Assembly: GCA_936432065.2 (NCBI GenBank)
Contig: OW386289.2
Location: forward strand, 35,483,903-35,547,902
Source of the DNA: Rutpela maculata
Lineage: Eukaryota; Arthropoda; Insecta; Coleoptera; Cerambycidae
Direction of reading: 5' to 3'
DNA length: 64,000 nucleotides
In this document: piece after piece, positions 33,572 through 46,089 of the stretch
Numbering within the stretch: the stretch's first letter is position 1
How the letters are laid out: every line of letters starts with the position of its first letter
Program-made: the position numbers and the translations under genes
Notes under the pieces: model-generated
The model's database searches: none
Told to the model about the DNA's origin: nothing
The model's input: only the letters and a program-made list of their open reading frames with translations

Positions 33572-35992
33572 CAAAGGGCATAGCAGGATAAGCATGTGTT
33601 AGGTGCCCCCGCACCAATCGGGTCGAAATTTTTAGCACAAGTTGATAGTAGTGTTAGATGAAATTTCCCAAAATATTATTTTTGGAAAATCATTTTTACG
33701 GGAGTTATGGGGGTAAAAAGAAAAATGAAAAAAAATTTTTTTCTCGAGAACGGGTAAACCGATTTTCATGAAAAAAATATGTGTTATGGCTTTTGATGGT
33801 GCAAATATGGGAAAAAATTATTGGACCCATTCGTCAAAAAAAAGTGGTGAAAAATTTTTTTCAAATTAAAAAAAAATTTTTTTTTAGGGGATGTTCCAGA
33901 GGCACACCCACCATTTTCTTCCAAATAAATGCTTATATGCCCCTTTAAAACATATCTAATTTTCAAAGCGATCGGAAGGGTACAACATACTCAAAATTGA
34001 TAATCATTGGCAGACTGCGGGCGGCGTGTAGTCTATGTAATGAAGCATTATAAGACGACTCTTTTGTAAATATTTCGTGCAAAGACGAGATTACCTCCCC
34101 CCCTTCGTTTTCGAGGGTGCTGAACACGATGCAGGTGGTGGGAGAAGTTTTTGACCGCCGCAACCCCCTGAAACGGCCATCCCTCTTATGGATCCCTTTA
34201 TGTTTTCATATATTAATGGATTTGGGGAGTGATTTATCAACGGGTTATACTTGAAATAACATGGAAGATGATTATAGAGTAAGTTGAGTCCAGACAGCAG
34301 GTCTAAGGGGTTAATTAAACCCTTCCGAGGAGTGGAAAATCATTTTTTATCAAATAATTCGGGTTCAAACGCGTTTCCCCCGTTTTTGTTCTGATCATGG
34401 GAAAAATATTTATTTTTAGCTCCAACCCCCTCAAACGGGCAGAAATCACCTCTCACTCACTGTTTGAGAGATGAAGAGGGGTTGGAGCTAAAAATGAATA
34501 TTTTTCCCATGATCAGCCCAAAAACGGGGGAAACGCGTTTGAACCCGAATTATTTGATAAAAAATGATTTTCCACTCCTCGGAAGGGTTTAATTAACCCC
34601 CTAGACCTGCTGTCTGGACTCAACTTACTCTATAATCATCTTTCATGTTATTTCAAGTATAACCCGTTGATAAATGACTCTCCAGACCCGTATAGAAAAC
34701 AAAGAGATCCATAAGGAGGTTTTCGGCGGTCAAAAAGTTCTCCCACCACTTGCATCGTGTTCAACACCCTCGAAAACGGACGGAGGAAGGTAATTTCGTC
34801 TTTGCAAGAAATATTTACACTATTTCTGCCTTTATTACATAGACTAGCGGTTCATTACTACATCTTACTATATCTTACTACAACGGTCACTGGCGGCCAT
34901 TACAACCCTACCATTTAAATCAGTATCAAACTTCAAGAAGTGTGGTGCAAAAATTCTCTGACGTCAACTGTGGGGTCAAACAAAATCTAGTTTGAAAATC
35001 TGAAGATTTTGCAAGGATGACGTCCGCAGTCAGCCTACGAAAGAACTAGTTTTCAAAGTCCACTACGAGGAGGTTACAGTGCCTTTCACTAGTGAAGGTG
35101 CCTGTTTATTGTGAGTCCTCTTGCCTCTCATGAGTCGGGGTGTTTATTTATCGTGAGTCTCCTTGCCTCTAAATAGTCGTTTGTTTATTGTAAGTTCCCC
35201 TGCCCCTCATTAGTCGAGGTGCTTGGTTATTATGAGTCCCCTTGCCTCTCACAATTCGGGTTGACTTTTTTGCGTGAGTCCTCCTGCCTCTCACGAATCA
35301 GGTTACTCTATATTGATGAGACTTTTCTTAGTCTTCATTCTTCAAGAACATCCCATAAAAAAAATTTTATTTTGAAAAAATTTTTCAAAAAAGTTGCAGG
35401 GGGTTGCGGCGGTCAAAAGCTTCTCCCACCACTTGCATCGTGTTCAGCACCCTCGAAAATGAGGGGGAGAAGGTAATCTCGTCTTTGCACGAAATATTTA
35501 CAAAAAGTCGTGCTTCATTACATAGACTGCGCGCCGCCCGCAGTCTGCCAATGATGATCAATTTTGAGTATGTTGTACCCTTCCGACCGCTTTGAAAATT
35601 GGATATGTTTTAAAGGGGCATATAAGCATTTATTTGGAAGAAAATGGTGGGTGTGCCTCTGGAACATCCCCTAAAAAAAAATTTTTTTTTATTTTGAAAA
35701 AATTTTTTCACCACTTTTTTTCGACAAATGGGTTCAATAATTTTTTCCCACATTTGCACCGTCAAAAGCCATAACATATATTTTTTTCATGAAAATCGGT
35801 TTATCCGTTCTCGAGAAAAAAATTTTTTTTCATTTTTCTTTTTACCCCCATAACTCCCGTAAAAATGATTTTCCAAAAATAATATTTTGGGAAATTTCAT
35901 CTAACACTACTATCAACTTGTGCTAAAAATTTCGACCCGATTGGTGCGGGGGCACCTAACACATACTTATCCTGCTATGCCCTTTATCCAAT
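33572..35992. mobile_element. 2.4-kb foldback element, AGGGCATAGCAGGATAAG ends
   Basis: The left end AAAGGGCATAGCAGGATAAG is inverted at the right end (ATCCTGCTATGCCCTTT). The arms match across most of their length, with the outer ~600 bases especially close and a second symmetrical block around a centre near 34447. The right side carries extra sequence (about 34860-35395, including a minisatellite). Mirror-image frames on both arms are consequences of the symmetry. No transposase. Confidence 0.75.
35090..35325. repeat. Minisatellite, about 40-bp unit, five copies
   Basis: The unit GTGAGTCCTCTTGCCTCTCA plus a TAGTCG-T-TTTATT-like remainder repeats from about 35111, with lengths of 37-43 bases. 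It is present only in the right half of the foldback. Confidence 0.65.
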
Positions 35993-36169
35993 ATCCAATG
36001 CTGTCTGATTCATGCTTTACTAAAAGATAAATATGAAAGATTTTGAGAAATTACTTAAAAGAAAAAGTGAAAACAAAAACATAACAACACCTATTAATTT
36101 AACTGGAAGATTATTATACTCTTCACAACTAGGAAAACGTTGATGATTGAATTCTGAACGACTTTCAAA

Positions 36170-36312
36170 ATGTCCGTCCATCCGTTTGTCTGTCTGTCTG
36201 TCCGTCCGTCCGTCACGTTTCTTGTAAGCACGGTAATTTAAGAGTGAAAAGTCCGATTGTACCGAAATTTGGAAAGTAAGTTAGTGCGAGCCAGAGGAAG
36301 AACCCTATTATT
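36170..36312 (+). mobile_element. Fragment of a second GTCY-microsatellite family
   Basis: TGTCCGTCCATCCGTTTGTC and following CTGT/CCGT tetranucleotides are succeeded by CCGATTGTACCGAAATTTGG, a body unlike the ACTTCCACATCC family but of the same design. It is cut at 36312 by the next element. Confidence 0.4.
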
Positions 36313-37058
36313 ACTTCCACATCCAGTGGAAGTATAGTAACGACAAAAAAATTTTTAAAAATTTTTATTGTTCAAATAGGCTTAAAATGTCAGAAAACGT
36401 CGAGATTTCAAGTTTGAGCGAAAAAAAAATGTATGTCTGTCGGTCTGTCTGTGTGTCGGTCTGTCTGTCTGTGTGTCGGTCTGTCTGTCTGTCGGTCTGT
36501 CTGTCTGTAACTTTTTTGTGCGCACGTTTACTCTGGAACCGTTTAAGATATTGACTTGAAATTTGGTACACGTATGTACATTAACGAGATCTGGAACTAG
36601 ATTATATTTTCATGTTGTTCCGACGAAGGGTTGGGGGGTAAATTGGGGTAAATTTGGGGTAAATGGGTAAATCAAGCAGGTAGGAGTCCATAAAATTGGT
36701 ATTTAGTATATACAAGAGAAGCTAAGGTCCCAAAAAAATTTTTGGCATTAGCCACCCCCATTACCACCCCCACCCCCTTATTAAAGGGGATGAAAAAAAA
36801 TGTGATTTAGTGTATGTACAAGAACCAGAAATCTCAAAATATTTTTTTACTTCATCCACCCCCACTACCCACTACCACCCCCACCCCACTACCGATGTGG
36901 GGTATTGTTTTATGAGTTTTTGGGGTAGAGGATTTTAAATATTATATTATTAAAGTTTCATAAACAATTATTTCCACATACACAGTTTTTTCGTTGTGAG
37001 TGACTTGGATAGAGAATCTGGATGTGGAAGTAGTGATTCCTTGGGCAGCGGTTTTTTT
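36313..37058 (+). mobile_element. Helentron/DINE-1-like element, best-preserved copy
   Basis: It has the 5' hairpin ACTTCCACATCCAGTGGAAGT, an extended GTCTGTCTGTCTGTGTGTCG tract (about 36433-36510), the conserved body, CCACC tracts near 36760 and 36855, and the 3' end CTGGATGTGGAAGTAGTGAT followed by TCCTTGGGCAGCGG and seven T. Use this copy as the window reference for the family. It encodes no protein. Confidence 0.7.
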
Positions 37059-37234
37059 AACAAGATTGATCAATAAATAAAAAGTTATTAATTATTTAAA
37101 TTTTTTAAAAATCTATTTTTTTATGTTTTGTAATTAAACAAGAATATCTAAAACTAATATTATTTACAAAAAAATTGCGAAGAGTATCCTATAGAATGGG
37201 CAACAATTATATGAAAAGTGCTGTAAATCGGCGA

Positions 37235-37975
37235 AGAGTATTAATGGTCACTTGTTAATAGCGCGTACAATGTAAAAGAATCTTAGTGCACGGGATATAT
37301 TTACTCGAAGGCAATTAAAATCAATCTAAATATTTTCTATAAAACACCATGTAAGGTTCACTGTAAGTTTGGCTATAGCTAATGAAAAGTTTGAATGATG
37401 TTTTGTTGAAATATACGTTTGATATTTTTAATAGCAATAATATTGAGTAATAAATAAAAAGATAAATATATCTTTTCATGCTTTTTGCAGTTTTTGTAGA
37501 TAAATGCTTTTTGCTTTATTTTTACAATTCCATATAAACTGTCGAAATTTGAATCCGATAGAAAATTCTGCATAAGAATCTGGTTTTTAGATTTTGTATA
37601 CAGTTTAGTTGACGCTTCCTTATCGATTTCGGGACAGGAATTCCCAAACTACAGCATGATCCATTTCCTCTTCGCTTTCCATGAAAGACTAGTTTTTGGT
37701 ATCATTAAAAACAGATCTCAGATTACCCATACTTGTTAAACTTATTTCCTTTGATCTAAAAAAATTATTTCTTTTCAAGTATTTCACCCAAAAGATGTAT
37801 ACACTATATAGAAATCAGGCTTTATAAAAATAACGTCGGTATTATGGAAATACAATAAATAATAAATATCTTTTCGGTAAATTTAAGATAAGATTTTGTC
37901 AAATAAATCTATATTATATCATTTTTTTATTTACACTGTTGAACGTATTACTATGGAAAATCCACAAGTCCTTAC
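37235..37975 (-). repeat. Right member of the ~740-bp inverted repeat pair
   Basis: Inverted counterpart of 29278-30020. The shared sequence includes CCCGTGCACTAAGATTC and TGCATAAGAATCTGG in opposite orientation. No gene is recognised in either member. Confidence 0.65.
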
Positions 37976-38257
37976 TAGCAGGCATTTATTGCACAGATGG
38001 ATTTATTATCGAAAAATCCCTTAAGTTCCCACCTTCTGAATAATTTAGAAGCCATAACCCACAACAATAAATTATATATTTGTATATACAGGTAGTTGTT
38101 ATAATGGAAATGGGAAATGTTTAGAAAATTATAAGATCATTTGTTAGTGTACAAATAATTATAAACATATACAAATACTGAATAATACAAAAGGAAGATA
38201 TATCTAAATTTTGTATTAACCAGTAAAGGAATGAAAATCTATAACTAAAAACAAATA

Positions 38258-38685
38258 TAAAAACCGCTGCCCAAGGAATCACTACTTCCACATATTGATT
38301 TTCTATCCAAGTCTCTCACAACGAAAAAAAACTTGTATGCAGAAATAATTGTTTAAGGAACTTTAGTAATGTAATATATTTGAAATCGCATACCCCAAAA
38401 ATCCATAAAACGATATGCCATATTGGTAGTGGGGGTAGATGAAGAAAAAAAAAATGAGGCCCTTAGTTCTTATATACACACTAAATCACAATTTTATTTT
38501 TTCACCTCCTTTAATAATGGTACGGGGATGGCTAATGTCAAAAAATTTTTTGTGGCCTTAGCTTCTCTTATATATACTAAATACCAATTTTATGGACTTT
38601 TACTTGGTTGATTTACCTAATTTAGCCCAACCCTTCAACGGAATAAGGTCAAAATATAATCTAATTCCAGATCTCATTAAGGGTC
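38258..38685 (-). mobile_element. Helentron/DINE-1-like element, reverse orientation, 5' truncated
   Basis: It begins with the inverted family 3' end (ACCGCTGCCCAAGGAATCAC) and runs through the family body in reverse to about 38685, without reaching the microsatellite or 5' hairpin. Confidence 0.6.
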
Positions 38686-39330
38686 GAAAATAAATGAATT
38701 ATGTGAAACTAGACCCTGTGTTTCTGTTATCATTTTATCTATTCAAAGAATGCGATTCCTTGTTACAAATATGTCATTGAGTATATGTACTCAACTCATG
38801 AGCTGTTAGTAATATATTTGAAAATGATAATAACCATGATTTTAAAGCAAAATGCCTAAATACGAAATAAATAGATTTATTTCATATTTAGGCAATCAGG
38901 GTTATTAGACAATAAATAAAGCAAATGTATTTTAATTTGAATTCTTACCAAAAGTCAAGAAAAAAATTAGAGAAAAGTTGTATCTTTGTTTAGCGGGGCA
39001 TATAATTATTTTAACCAGAAAAAGATTTTTTTTAAATAATTAAAAATAAAAAATTCTTATCAAGAATATGTTTTATATTTTTTGTTTCCCAAAACGGATG
39101 CACATATCAATAAGTTAATTAATATCAGCGGTGACATCCTTGCCAAAGACTGACTCTCAAAATGTGCACATCATTATCGTATTCATTAATACGTAAATAA
39201 AAGTATTGTTCATAAAAAATATCATGAATTTAAAACCAATGAGGCCACGTCATGGTCATAACATCATTTTCTTAAGATTTACAATAGAGCATGTAGATTC
39301 AACGATATAATATATGTACATTACATCACT
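38686..39330. other. Unassigned AT-rich stretch with one hairpin
   Basis: The only structure seen is a hairpin at about 38850-38895 (TGCCTAAATA and TATTTAGGCA around an AT loop). No gene. Confidence 0.35.
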
Positions 39331-39406
39331 GCGGATAATGACAGGGCGTTCCGACCTCCAAAGATTTGGCATCGTTGTTAGAGGTAACAACGAACTATCA
39401 GTATCT

Positions 39407-39459
<53 letters not shown>

Positions 39460-39465
39460 TGTTCA

Positions 39466-39553
39466 TTTTTGTAGGATACTGAAGATACGTAGCTACCTCC
39501 TATATAGGTAGCTACGTATCTTCAGTATCCTACAAAAATGAACAAAAAAAAAT
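39466..39553. repeat. Near-perfect palindrome, arms about 40 bp
   Basis: GTAGGATACTGAAGATACGT and onward to TAGCTACCT is followed after a few bases by its exact reverse complement; the arms extend outward through TTCATTTTTG/CAAAAATGAA. I see no mismatch in the inner 38 bases of either arm. A (TA)n and T run precede it. Confidence 0.8.
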
Positions 39554-39734
39554 AAGATATCGTTTCCCCTCTCTTGAAATTTGGATTCTGGAGATTCCCC
39601 TAACCATCTATACATCAAATTTATAGCGATATATAAAAGGGAAGACCCGGATGTGGGGCCGCCACTTGTATATGCCGGATGTAACAGCTTAACTAGTATC
39701 AATATATATATATATATATACGTACCCGGCTACC

Positions 39735-39955
39735 AATACCAAGCCCGGTACGTTGCACAGGCACTCAGAAGCCCGAGTCTTTTATTGTAGTTAGACGCGT
39801 GTATATTACCAAATATATCATGGAAACATTTATATACACCGCGCAATATATATATATATTTCTCAGGTTATCCGAAGCCCAACACACACTACTATCTATA
39901 CGAAGCCCGACTGTATGTATGTATGTAGTTGGTGCATTTTACGAAGCCCGGCATC
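39735..39955 (+). repeat. Cluster of GAAGCCCG motifs
   Basis: AAGCCCG or GAAGCCC occurs at 39741, 39768, 39874, 39902 and 39943, among (TA)n tracts. The inverse, CGGGCTTCC, occurs at about 42498 (partial) and 47062-47102. The clusters may be subterminal repeats of one large disrupted element spanning 39.7-47.1 kb. Confidence 0.45.
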
Positions 39956-40139
39956 GTTGCCGGCGCTTCTATTAGAATATTCAACATTTTAAAAGAACTG
40001 TGCAGGCGTTCAACTAGAATCGAAAAAATTCGATAAGATAACAATATTTTTTAATGGGTAATACTTTTAAAAATCAAAGCATTTTGGGTTTATTTTCTTT
40101 TAATGTGTTCCAATGATACTTTATTCATAATAGGCCAAT

Positions 40140-41957
40140 TTAGTACAGTACCTAGAGGTAAAAAATATGCAAAACTTCGGAATAATGTCATATTGAACGG
40201 ATTTCGTTCATTTTTGGCAGTATAATAGAAAATGCTGTACAGAAAAGTTTCTATAGTGTGCGGAGGCTTGCCAATTTATAGGGGGTGGATGCCACCCCCT
40301 GACAGTGGGTGGCATCTTTGATCTGAAGTAAAATCAAATTTTAAGAAGAAAAGGTTCTATGCAATTTTTCACATAAATTGATAGTTTTTAAGTTATAACG
40401 ACTCAAAATTGCGATTTTAGCATAAAAAAAGGTATTTCCAAACGGCTTTCGTCAAGTATCTCGAAAAGTATTACTTTACCGAGAAAATGTTACAAACCAA
40501 TTACAGAAAGTACAAACTGGGAATTAATTATATTTTTTGTTTATTGATGTAGGACTAATAATTTCGAAGATATTTAAGTTTACAATTGGCATACAAATGT
40601 TCATAATATAATTATTTAGAGTGAGAGCTAAATATCTCGGAAACTGTGACACCTATGTCAAGAATGCTAATAGGTAGAATAACAGGTTATTAATTAAGCT
40701 TTCAATTATTTTTTATTTGTTTCTGTAGCATAAAAAACAAAGAAGTTATGACCGAAATAATGTGCGTCTACACATTTTTTTTAATAACAACGTCGCCATT
40801 TTGTTACTGTAATTAGCCAGTAATTAAAAAAAAGGAATTTAAAGCACTGTTTCTCATTAATATATAGCATGACGTCGATGCTCAATTTTTTTGGTTTGTA
40901 TACAGCACTTACTTTAGAAAAAGGTACAGTTTAAACTGTAAAGATATTTTCGATAAAACGTAATTTTTTTTCCTTTTCCAAATATCTCGATAAATATTAG
41001 TTTTATTGAAAAAGGGTACAGACCAAAAATAAAGCTCATAAACTTGAATTTTGCTTGTTTATTTATTTACATAGCTTTAATAGTTTCGGAGATATGAAAG
41101 TTTACAAATGGCGTTCGAACGTTTATAAGACGAAAAATGCAGTTTAAACGTTAAATATCTCAGAAATTGTGATACCTACGTCACTCATGCTAAGAAATGA
41201 AATTAAAGACAATTAATTGCGCTTTCAAATTATTTTTTACTTGTTCCTGTAGCATAAGAAATAAAGAAGTTATGACGGAAAAATGTGTATTTTTTATATA
41301 AAAAGGTCACCATTTTGTTACTTTAATTAGCCAGTAATTTGAAAAAATTATCTCAAATACAGTTTTTCGCTAAGATATAGCATTACCTAGATGCTCAATT
41401 TCTTTTGCTCATTTAAAGCACTTGCTTTAAAAAAAATGCATTTTGAACTTTAAAGGTAATTTCGAAATATTTGGATACCAAATATAAACTTAAATATCTC
41501 CGAAATTATTAATCCTACATCAATAAACAACAAATATAATTAATTCCCAGTTTGTACTTTCTGTAATTGGTCTGTAACATTTTTTCGAAAAAGTAATACT
41601 TTTCGAGATACTTGACGAAAGCCGTTTGGAAATACCTTTTTTTTTAAGCTTAAATCGCAATTTTGAAGTCGTTATAACTTAAAAACTATCAATTTATGTG
41701 AAAAATTGCATAGAACCTTTTCTTCTCAAAATTTGATTCTATTTCAGCTCCAATAAATATATATATATATATATATATATATTTTTTAAGTGCCAACCCC
41801 TGAGAGGGGGTGGCATCCACCCCCTATAAATTAGCAAGCCCCCGCACAATATAGAAACTTTTCTGTGAACCATTTACTATTATACTGCCAAAAGTGAACG
41901 AAATCTGTTCAATATGACATTATTCCGAAGTTAAAACATCTAGATACTGTACTATGC
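40140..41957. mobile_element. 1.8-kb foldback with internal tandem repeats of about 510 bp
   Basis: TAGTACAGTACCTAGA at the left is inverted at the right (GATACTGTACTA). The outer ~450 bases of each arm match closely, including GGGGGTGGATGCCACCCCCT and CAAACTGGGAATTAATTATA. The middle has two direct units recognised by AAATATCTCGGAAACTGTGA / AAATATCTCAGAAATTGTGA and GCCATTTTGTTACT / CACCATTTTGTTACT. No transposase. Confidence 0.7.
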
Positions 41958-42609
41958 GTCTAATGTGTTTCTTTTTACTATTTTCATTTAGATCAAATGT
42001 ATTGTAATTGTTTCAAACAGAAGAAATAATTAAATGTCTTTGATTACTATTTGAATTATTTTTCTTTTATTCTCCACAATTTTTTCAAGTGAACAAAAAA
42101 ATAGCAAAACTGTAGACGTTTATTTGTTGATCCCGTAGTTGAAAGTGTCACTGGCACCGATGGAAATTTGAAATGGATTTTTAAAGTACAATTGGGGCTT
42201 TGTTGTTTCCAATATGTTTTTTTTTCAATATTTTGGCTTTAATTGTAATTGTTTGAATTAGATAAAATAATTGTATTTGATTATTAGTTAAAATTAACTT
42301 AAATTTAATTTAATTATTTCACTTTGATTTTAATAAAAGCGAATTTAAGAGCACCTTCGATTTCTTTCATTACAAGTTCCTCAAATATCATATTATACCA
42401 TGATCTTTGAGTTCCTTTATCAGATACACTGTTGTCAAGTTTACGGGCCACGTATAGTGCGACTAAAATACTGGGCTTCCGATAATCGGGCTTACATCCA
42501 CAGTGTATATACAGCTCTCGTAGGCGCCCTTAGTGCGGAATTTCTTTGAACTAAAACTGTATCTTTTGAGGGACACAACAACTTTAACGGGCCCTTCTAA
42601 ATATCAGTA
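41958..42609. other. Unassigned stretch
   Basis: No gene is recognised. CTGGGCTTCCGATAATCGGG at 42472-42491 and a neighbouring CGGGCTTAC relate to the GAAGCCCG motif. Confidence 0.35.
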
Positions 42610-42614
42610 AAAAC

Positions 42615-42620
42615 GCTAAA

Positions 42621-42662
<42 letters not shown>
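42615..42662. repeat. (AAT)n microsatellite, probable LINE 3' tail
   Basis: About 15 perfect AAT units stand immediately beyond the LINE 3' UTR. Confidence 0.9.
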
Positions 42663-42875
42663 GGAATTTTATTTTTGTCCATAAATTTTACAATTGAAAT
42701 ATTTATCTTAAGTATTAAATACTATTTACAAATTACTCAATGATATAATTTACGGCACCTAAGCTCACAAGGAGCTTGTCTTGTGCCTACCTATACCTAA
42801 ACTGATAAAAAGGTTTATAAAAGAAGTACCTAAAATAATAGAATAAACAGAGTGCAGAGGACATACCCAATAAAA

Positions 42876-45867
42876 CTATTTTCTCAAAATTTGTTTAAAT
42901 TGATCTATATTTTCTTGTACATATATCTTAGTTTTTATTTTATATTTTTTAAAATATTTTATTTCTTTTATTGCTACAGGTAAAACATTATGCATTTTAA
43001 TTCCAATGTAATCTATAAACTTTGTAAATGCTGTATTTGTTGGCTTTGGTGCTGTACTGTCTTTGTTTGTTATCGAACGGGTTATGTGGCCATGATTCGA
43101 TTTATTCTTTGTCTTGGGATTCTTTTGTACATAGTTCAGAATATCAAGAATATATAAACTATCAATATCTAACATTTTGGTATTTTCAAATAATAATTTT
43201 GTTGAGTAATATCTAGGTTTGTTTAAAATAATTTTTAATATGTATCTTTGAATTACCTTAAGGTTATTTAATGTATTGACATACGCTCCTCCCCAAATTA
43301 TTAAGCCGTACTTAATTATAGACTCGACTAAGGCTTTATAAATATTTAAGAGAGATTGTAAGTCCATATATTGTCTCAGCTGATAAAATTTGTATACCAA
43401 TTTTCTAATTTTTCCTGTTAATATCTCCACGTGTATGTCCCATTTCAAAAACTGATCAATGTATAAGCCTAAATATTTAACATTTTCGGATGATTCTATG
43501 TACTCTTGACAACTGTCACAAACAATGAGGTTTTTACATTCATGACATTTTAATTTATTTATTCGAGATTTTCCTGCTGCATTTAGAGAGAATGTTAAAA
43601 ATTTTGTTTTTGTTTTATTAAGAGTTAATAAATTATTTTTTAGCCAAATTGTTACATGGTGAAGTCCTTTTTCCGCTTTAATTTTAACTTCTTCCCAGCT
43701 GACCTCAGAGAATAATAAGACAGTGTCATCGGCATAAGAAATGATTTCCCCTAAAATGTCCAAATTTAGCATATCATTTATGTAGATTTGAAAAAGTATA
43801 GGACCTATGACGGTTCCTTGAGGTATTCCATAGGTAACTGTTTTTTCTTGGCTTATTTCTGAATCTATGCTGACAACCTGCTTCCGATTTGTTAAGTAAT
43901 TTCTGAGTAAATCACCACATATGCCTCTTAAACCATAAGTATCTAATTTTTTTAGTAGCTTTTCATGAGAAATCGTATCAAAAGCTTTCGCTAGATCTAA
44001 AAATATTGCTAAAGGCTTTTGATTGTTATTTAGCTTTTGATACAAATAACTTGTCACATTATACATTGCATCAACAGTTGACACTCCTTCTCTGAATCCA
44101 AACTGGGAATTAGAAATTATATTATATTTATTAAGATGTTCCAATAACCTTTTTTTTATACATTTTTCTATAATTTTTGAGATGTTGCTAATGAGGGGAT
44201 ATGGGACGGTAGTTTGAAATAATATTTATGTTTCCTTGTTTAAATAGTGGTTTTATAATAGTTCTTTTTAGTGCTTTTGGGAAATAGCCTTGTTGAAATA
44301 TCTGATTTATAATATATTGTAATGGCTTTAGTATATAAGTAAGAGATTCCTTGATTGTGTTTACCCTGATACCATCAATACCCGGCGCGCTATTACTTTT
44401 CAAACTATTTACGCTATTTACTATTTCATTTTCTGAGACTGGATACAAAAATATAGAATTTTTTATAATAGGTTTTGTATTTTCTCTCAAATTTTCATCC
44501 CTATTGTTCTTTATTATATCTTGAGCCATTTTGTGTCCAGTCTCAGAAAAGTAATTATTAAATTCAGAAGCGATTTGCTTGGGATCTGTCAATATTTTAT
44601 TTTCGATTTGAATTTGGTTTATTATTGTTTTATTTTGTTTTATGTTTTCATTTGTTGATTCTTTTATTAATTCCCACACTTTTTTTACGTCATGACTAGC
44701 TTTTTTGAATTGATGTTTATAATATTCACTTTTTGTTTTTCTAATTAGTTTATTTATCATATTTCTGTGTTTTGTGTATTTATTTTTTATTTCTAAATTA
44801 TTTGGATATTTTAACAATGTTTGTTTTAATTTGTCCCTAGTATGTATAGAATTTATTAAGCCTTGACTTATCCATGGCTTTAGTTTATGTTCATTATTTA
44901 TTTTAGAATATATCATTTTTGTACAATTTTTTATTTTAAATTTATATTTAGTTATGAATTTATTTATTGCAGTATCTATATTGTTTTCATTGTATACCTC
45001 TGACCATGTCTCCTTTTTTAAATCTCTGATAAATTTTCGATAATCTATTTTTTCACAAATTTTTGTGGGATTCTTCCTTTGATTTATACATTTTTTTTCT
45101 ATTAAATAAAGCAATGTTGCATAATGATCAGTTATGCTGCATTTCAAGATATATGACATGTTATTTAAATTTTTATATTTTTCATTTTTTAAAAATATAT
45201 GGTCTATACAAGTGGAGCTAGTTTCAGATATCCGTGTTGGTTTATTAATTTGAGGATAAAATCCTTTTTCACATAAGATATTTATATAGTGTTGTATTAA
45301 GATATTGTTTTTATCTAATATATCTAAATTTATATCTCCCACAAATATCTCTACTTCATTTGCATTATTTGATTTAAATATGTTTTTTATATCTTCTATA
45401 AAAAATTCAGGATTAGTTGACGGGGGTCTGTACGTAGCTATAATCTTATAAATTTTGTTTTTATTCTTTATATGTAAAATTGAAAATGTTACCTCATTTA
45501 ATTTAACATTGTTAATATTCTGAACTGATAATGAATTGTGTACATAAATAATGGTCCCATCATTTTGATTGAAGCCGGCTTCATTGTAATGGCATGAATA
45601 TTGGGGTATTTGAAAATTTGTTTGAGATTTAAGTTGCCATGTTTCAGTTAATACGATAACATGTATTATATGTTTTGTACTTTGAAGCATTATTATTACT
45701 TCCTCAAAATTTTTTTGCATACTTCGAATATTCATATGACATATGTTTAAATCGATTACATCATTACCTGTACTTCCTACTTCTATGTCTTTTAGTGAAT
45801 TTACATATTGTGTTTCTGCTGAGTCGTATGTATTGAGTGTATTTAATATGTCCACCACTGCACTCAT
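42876..45867 (-). pseudogene. LINE ORF2: endonuclease and reverse transcriptase, one frameshift
   Basis: The start ATG at 45867 gives MSAVVDILNTLNTYDSAETQ. The apurinic-type endonuclease is shown by LNICHMNIRSM, VIVLTETW, IIATYRPP, VEIFVGDINLDI, TCIDHIF and SITDHYATLL. It is followed by IKPLFKQGNINIISNYRPIS, FREGVSTVDAMYNV, FLDLAKAFDTISH, YGIPQGTVIGPILF and the catalytic SYADDTVLLF. After YRPIS the frame shifts at about 44190, where one extra C in a TCCCCT run explains it; the second frame is then open to the stop at 42876. The full length would be about 997 residues, normal for this type. A Cys/His cluster, CHECKNLIVCDSCQEYI, follows the RT core. Confidence 0.85.
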
Positions 45868-46089
45868 TTATTCCACTATCCTTGACTGATACCCTTTTAC
45901 AAAATATATGTGTGAAAATAGTAGACTTGGAAATAAAAACCTACAATAAAAAAAGAAAGAAAAAAAAGAGACGATAAGCAATGCTACTTTTATCTATGAA
46001 ATTTTATGTTTTGTGTAAAACTGAAATACAGTAAAATACCTTATTATTAATCTATAATATAGCTATATTTTTAATTTAGAAAAATAATT

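Noticed and set aside
33963..35595. Mirror-image frames of about 65 codons on both arms of the 2.4-kb foldback, with similar predicted proteins
   Set aside because: The arms are inverted copies, so matching frames on opposite strands follow automatically; no domain or codon-level conservation is visible.
39314..39702. Frames on both strands sharing VHFCRILKIRSYL
   Set aside because: They arise from the near-perfect palindrome at 39466-39553 read on both strands.
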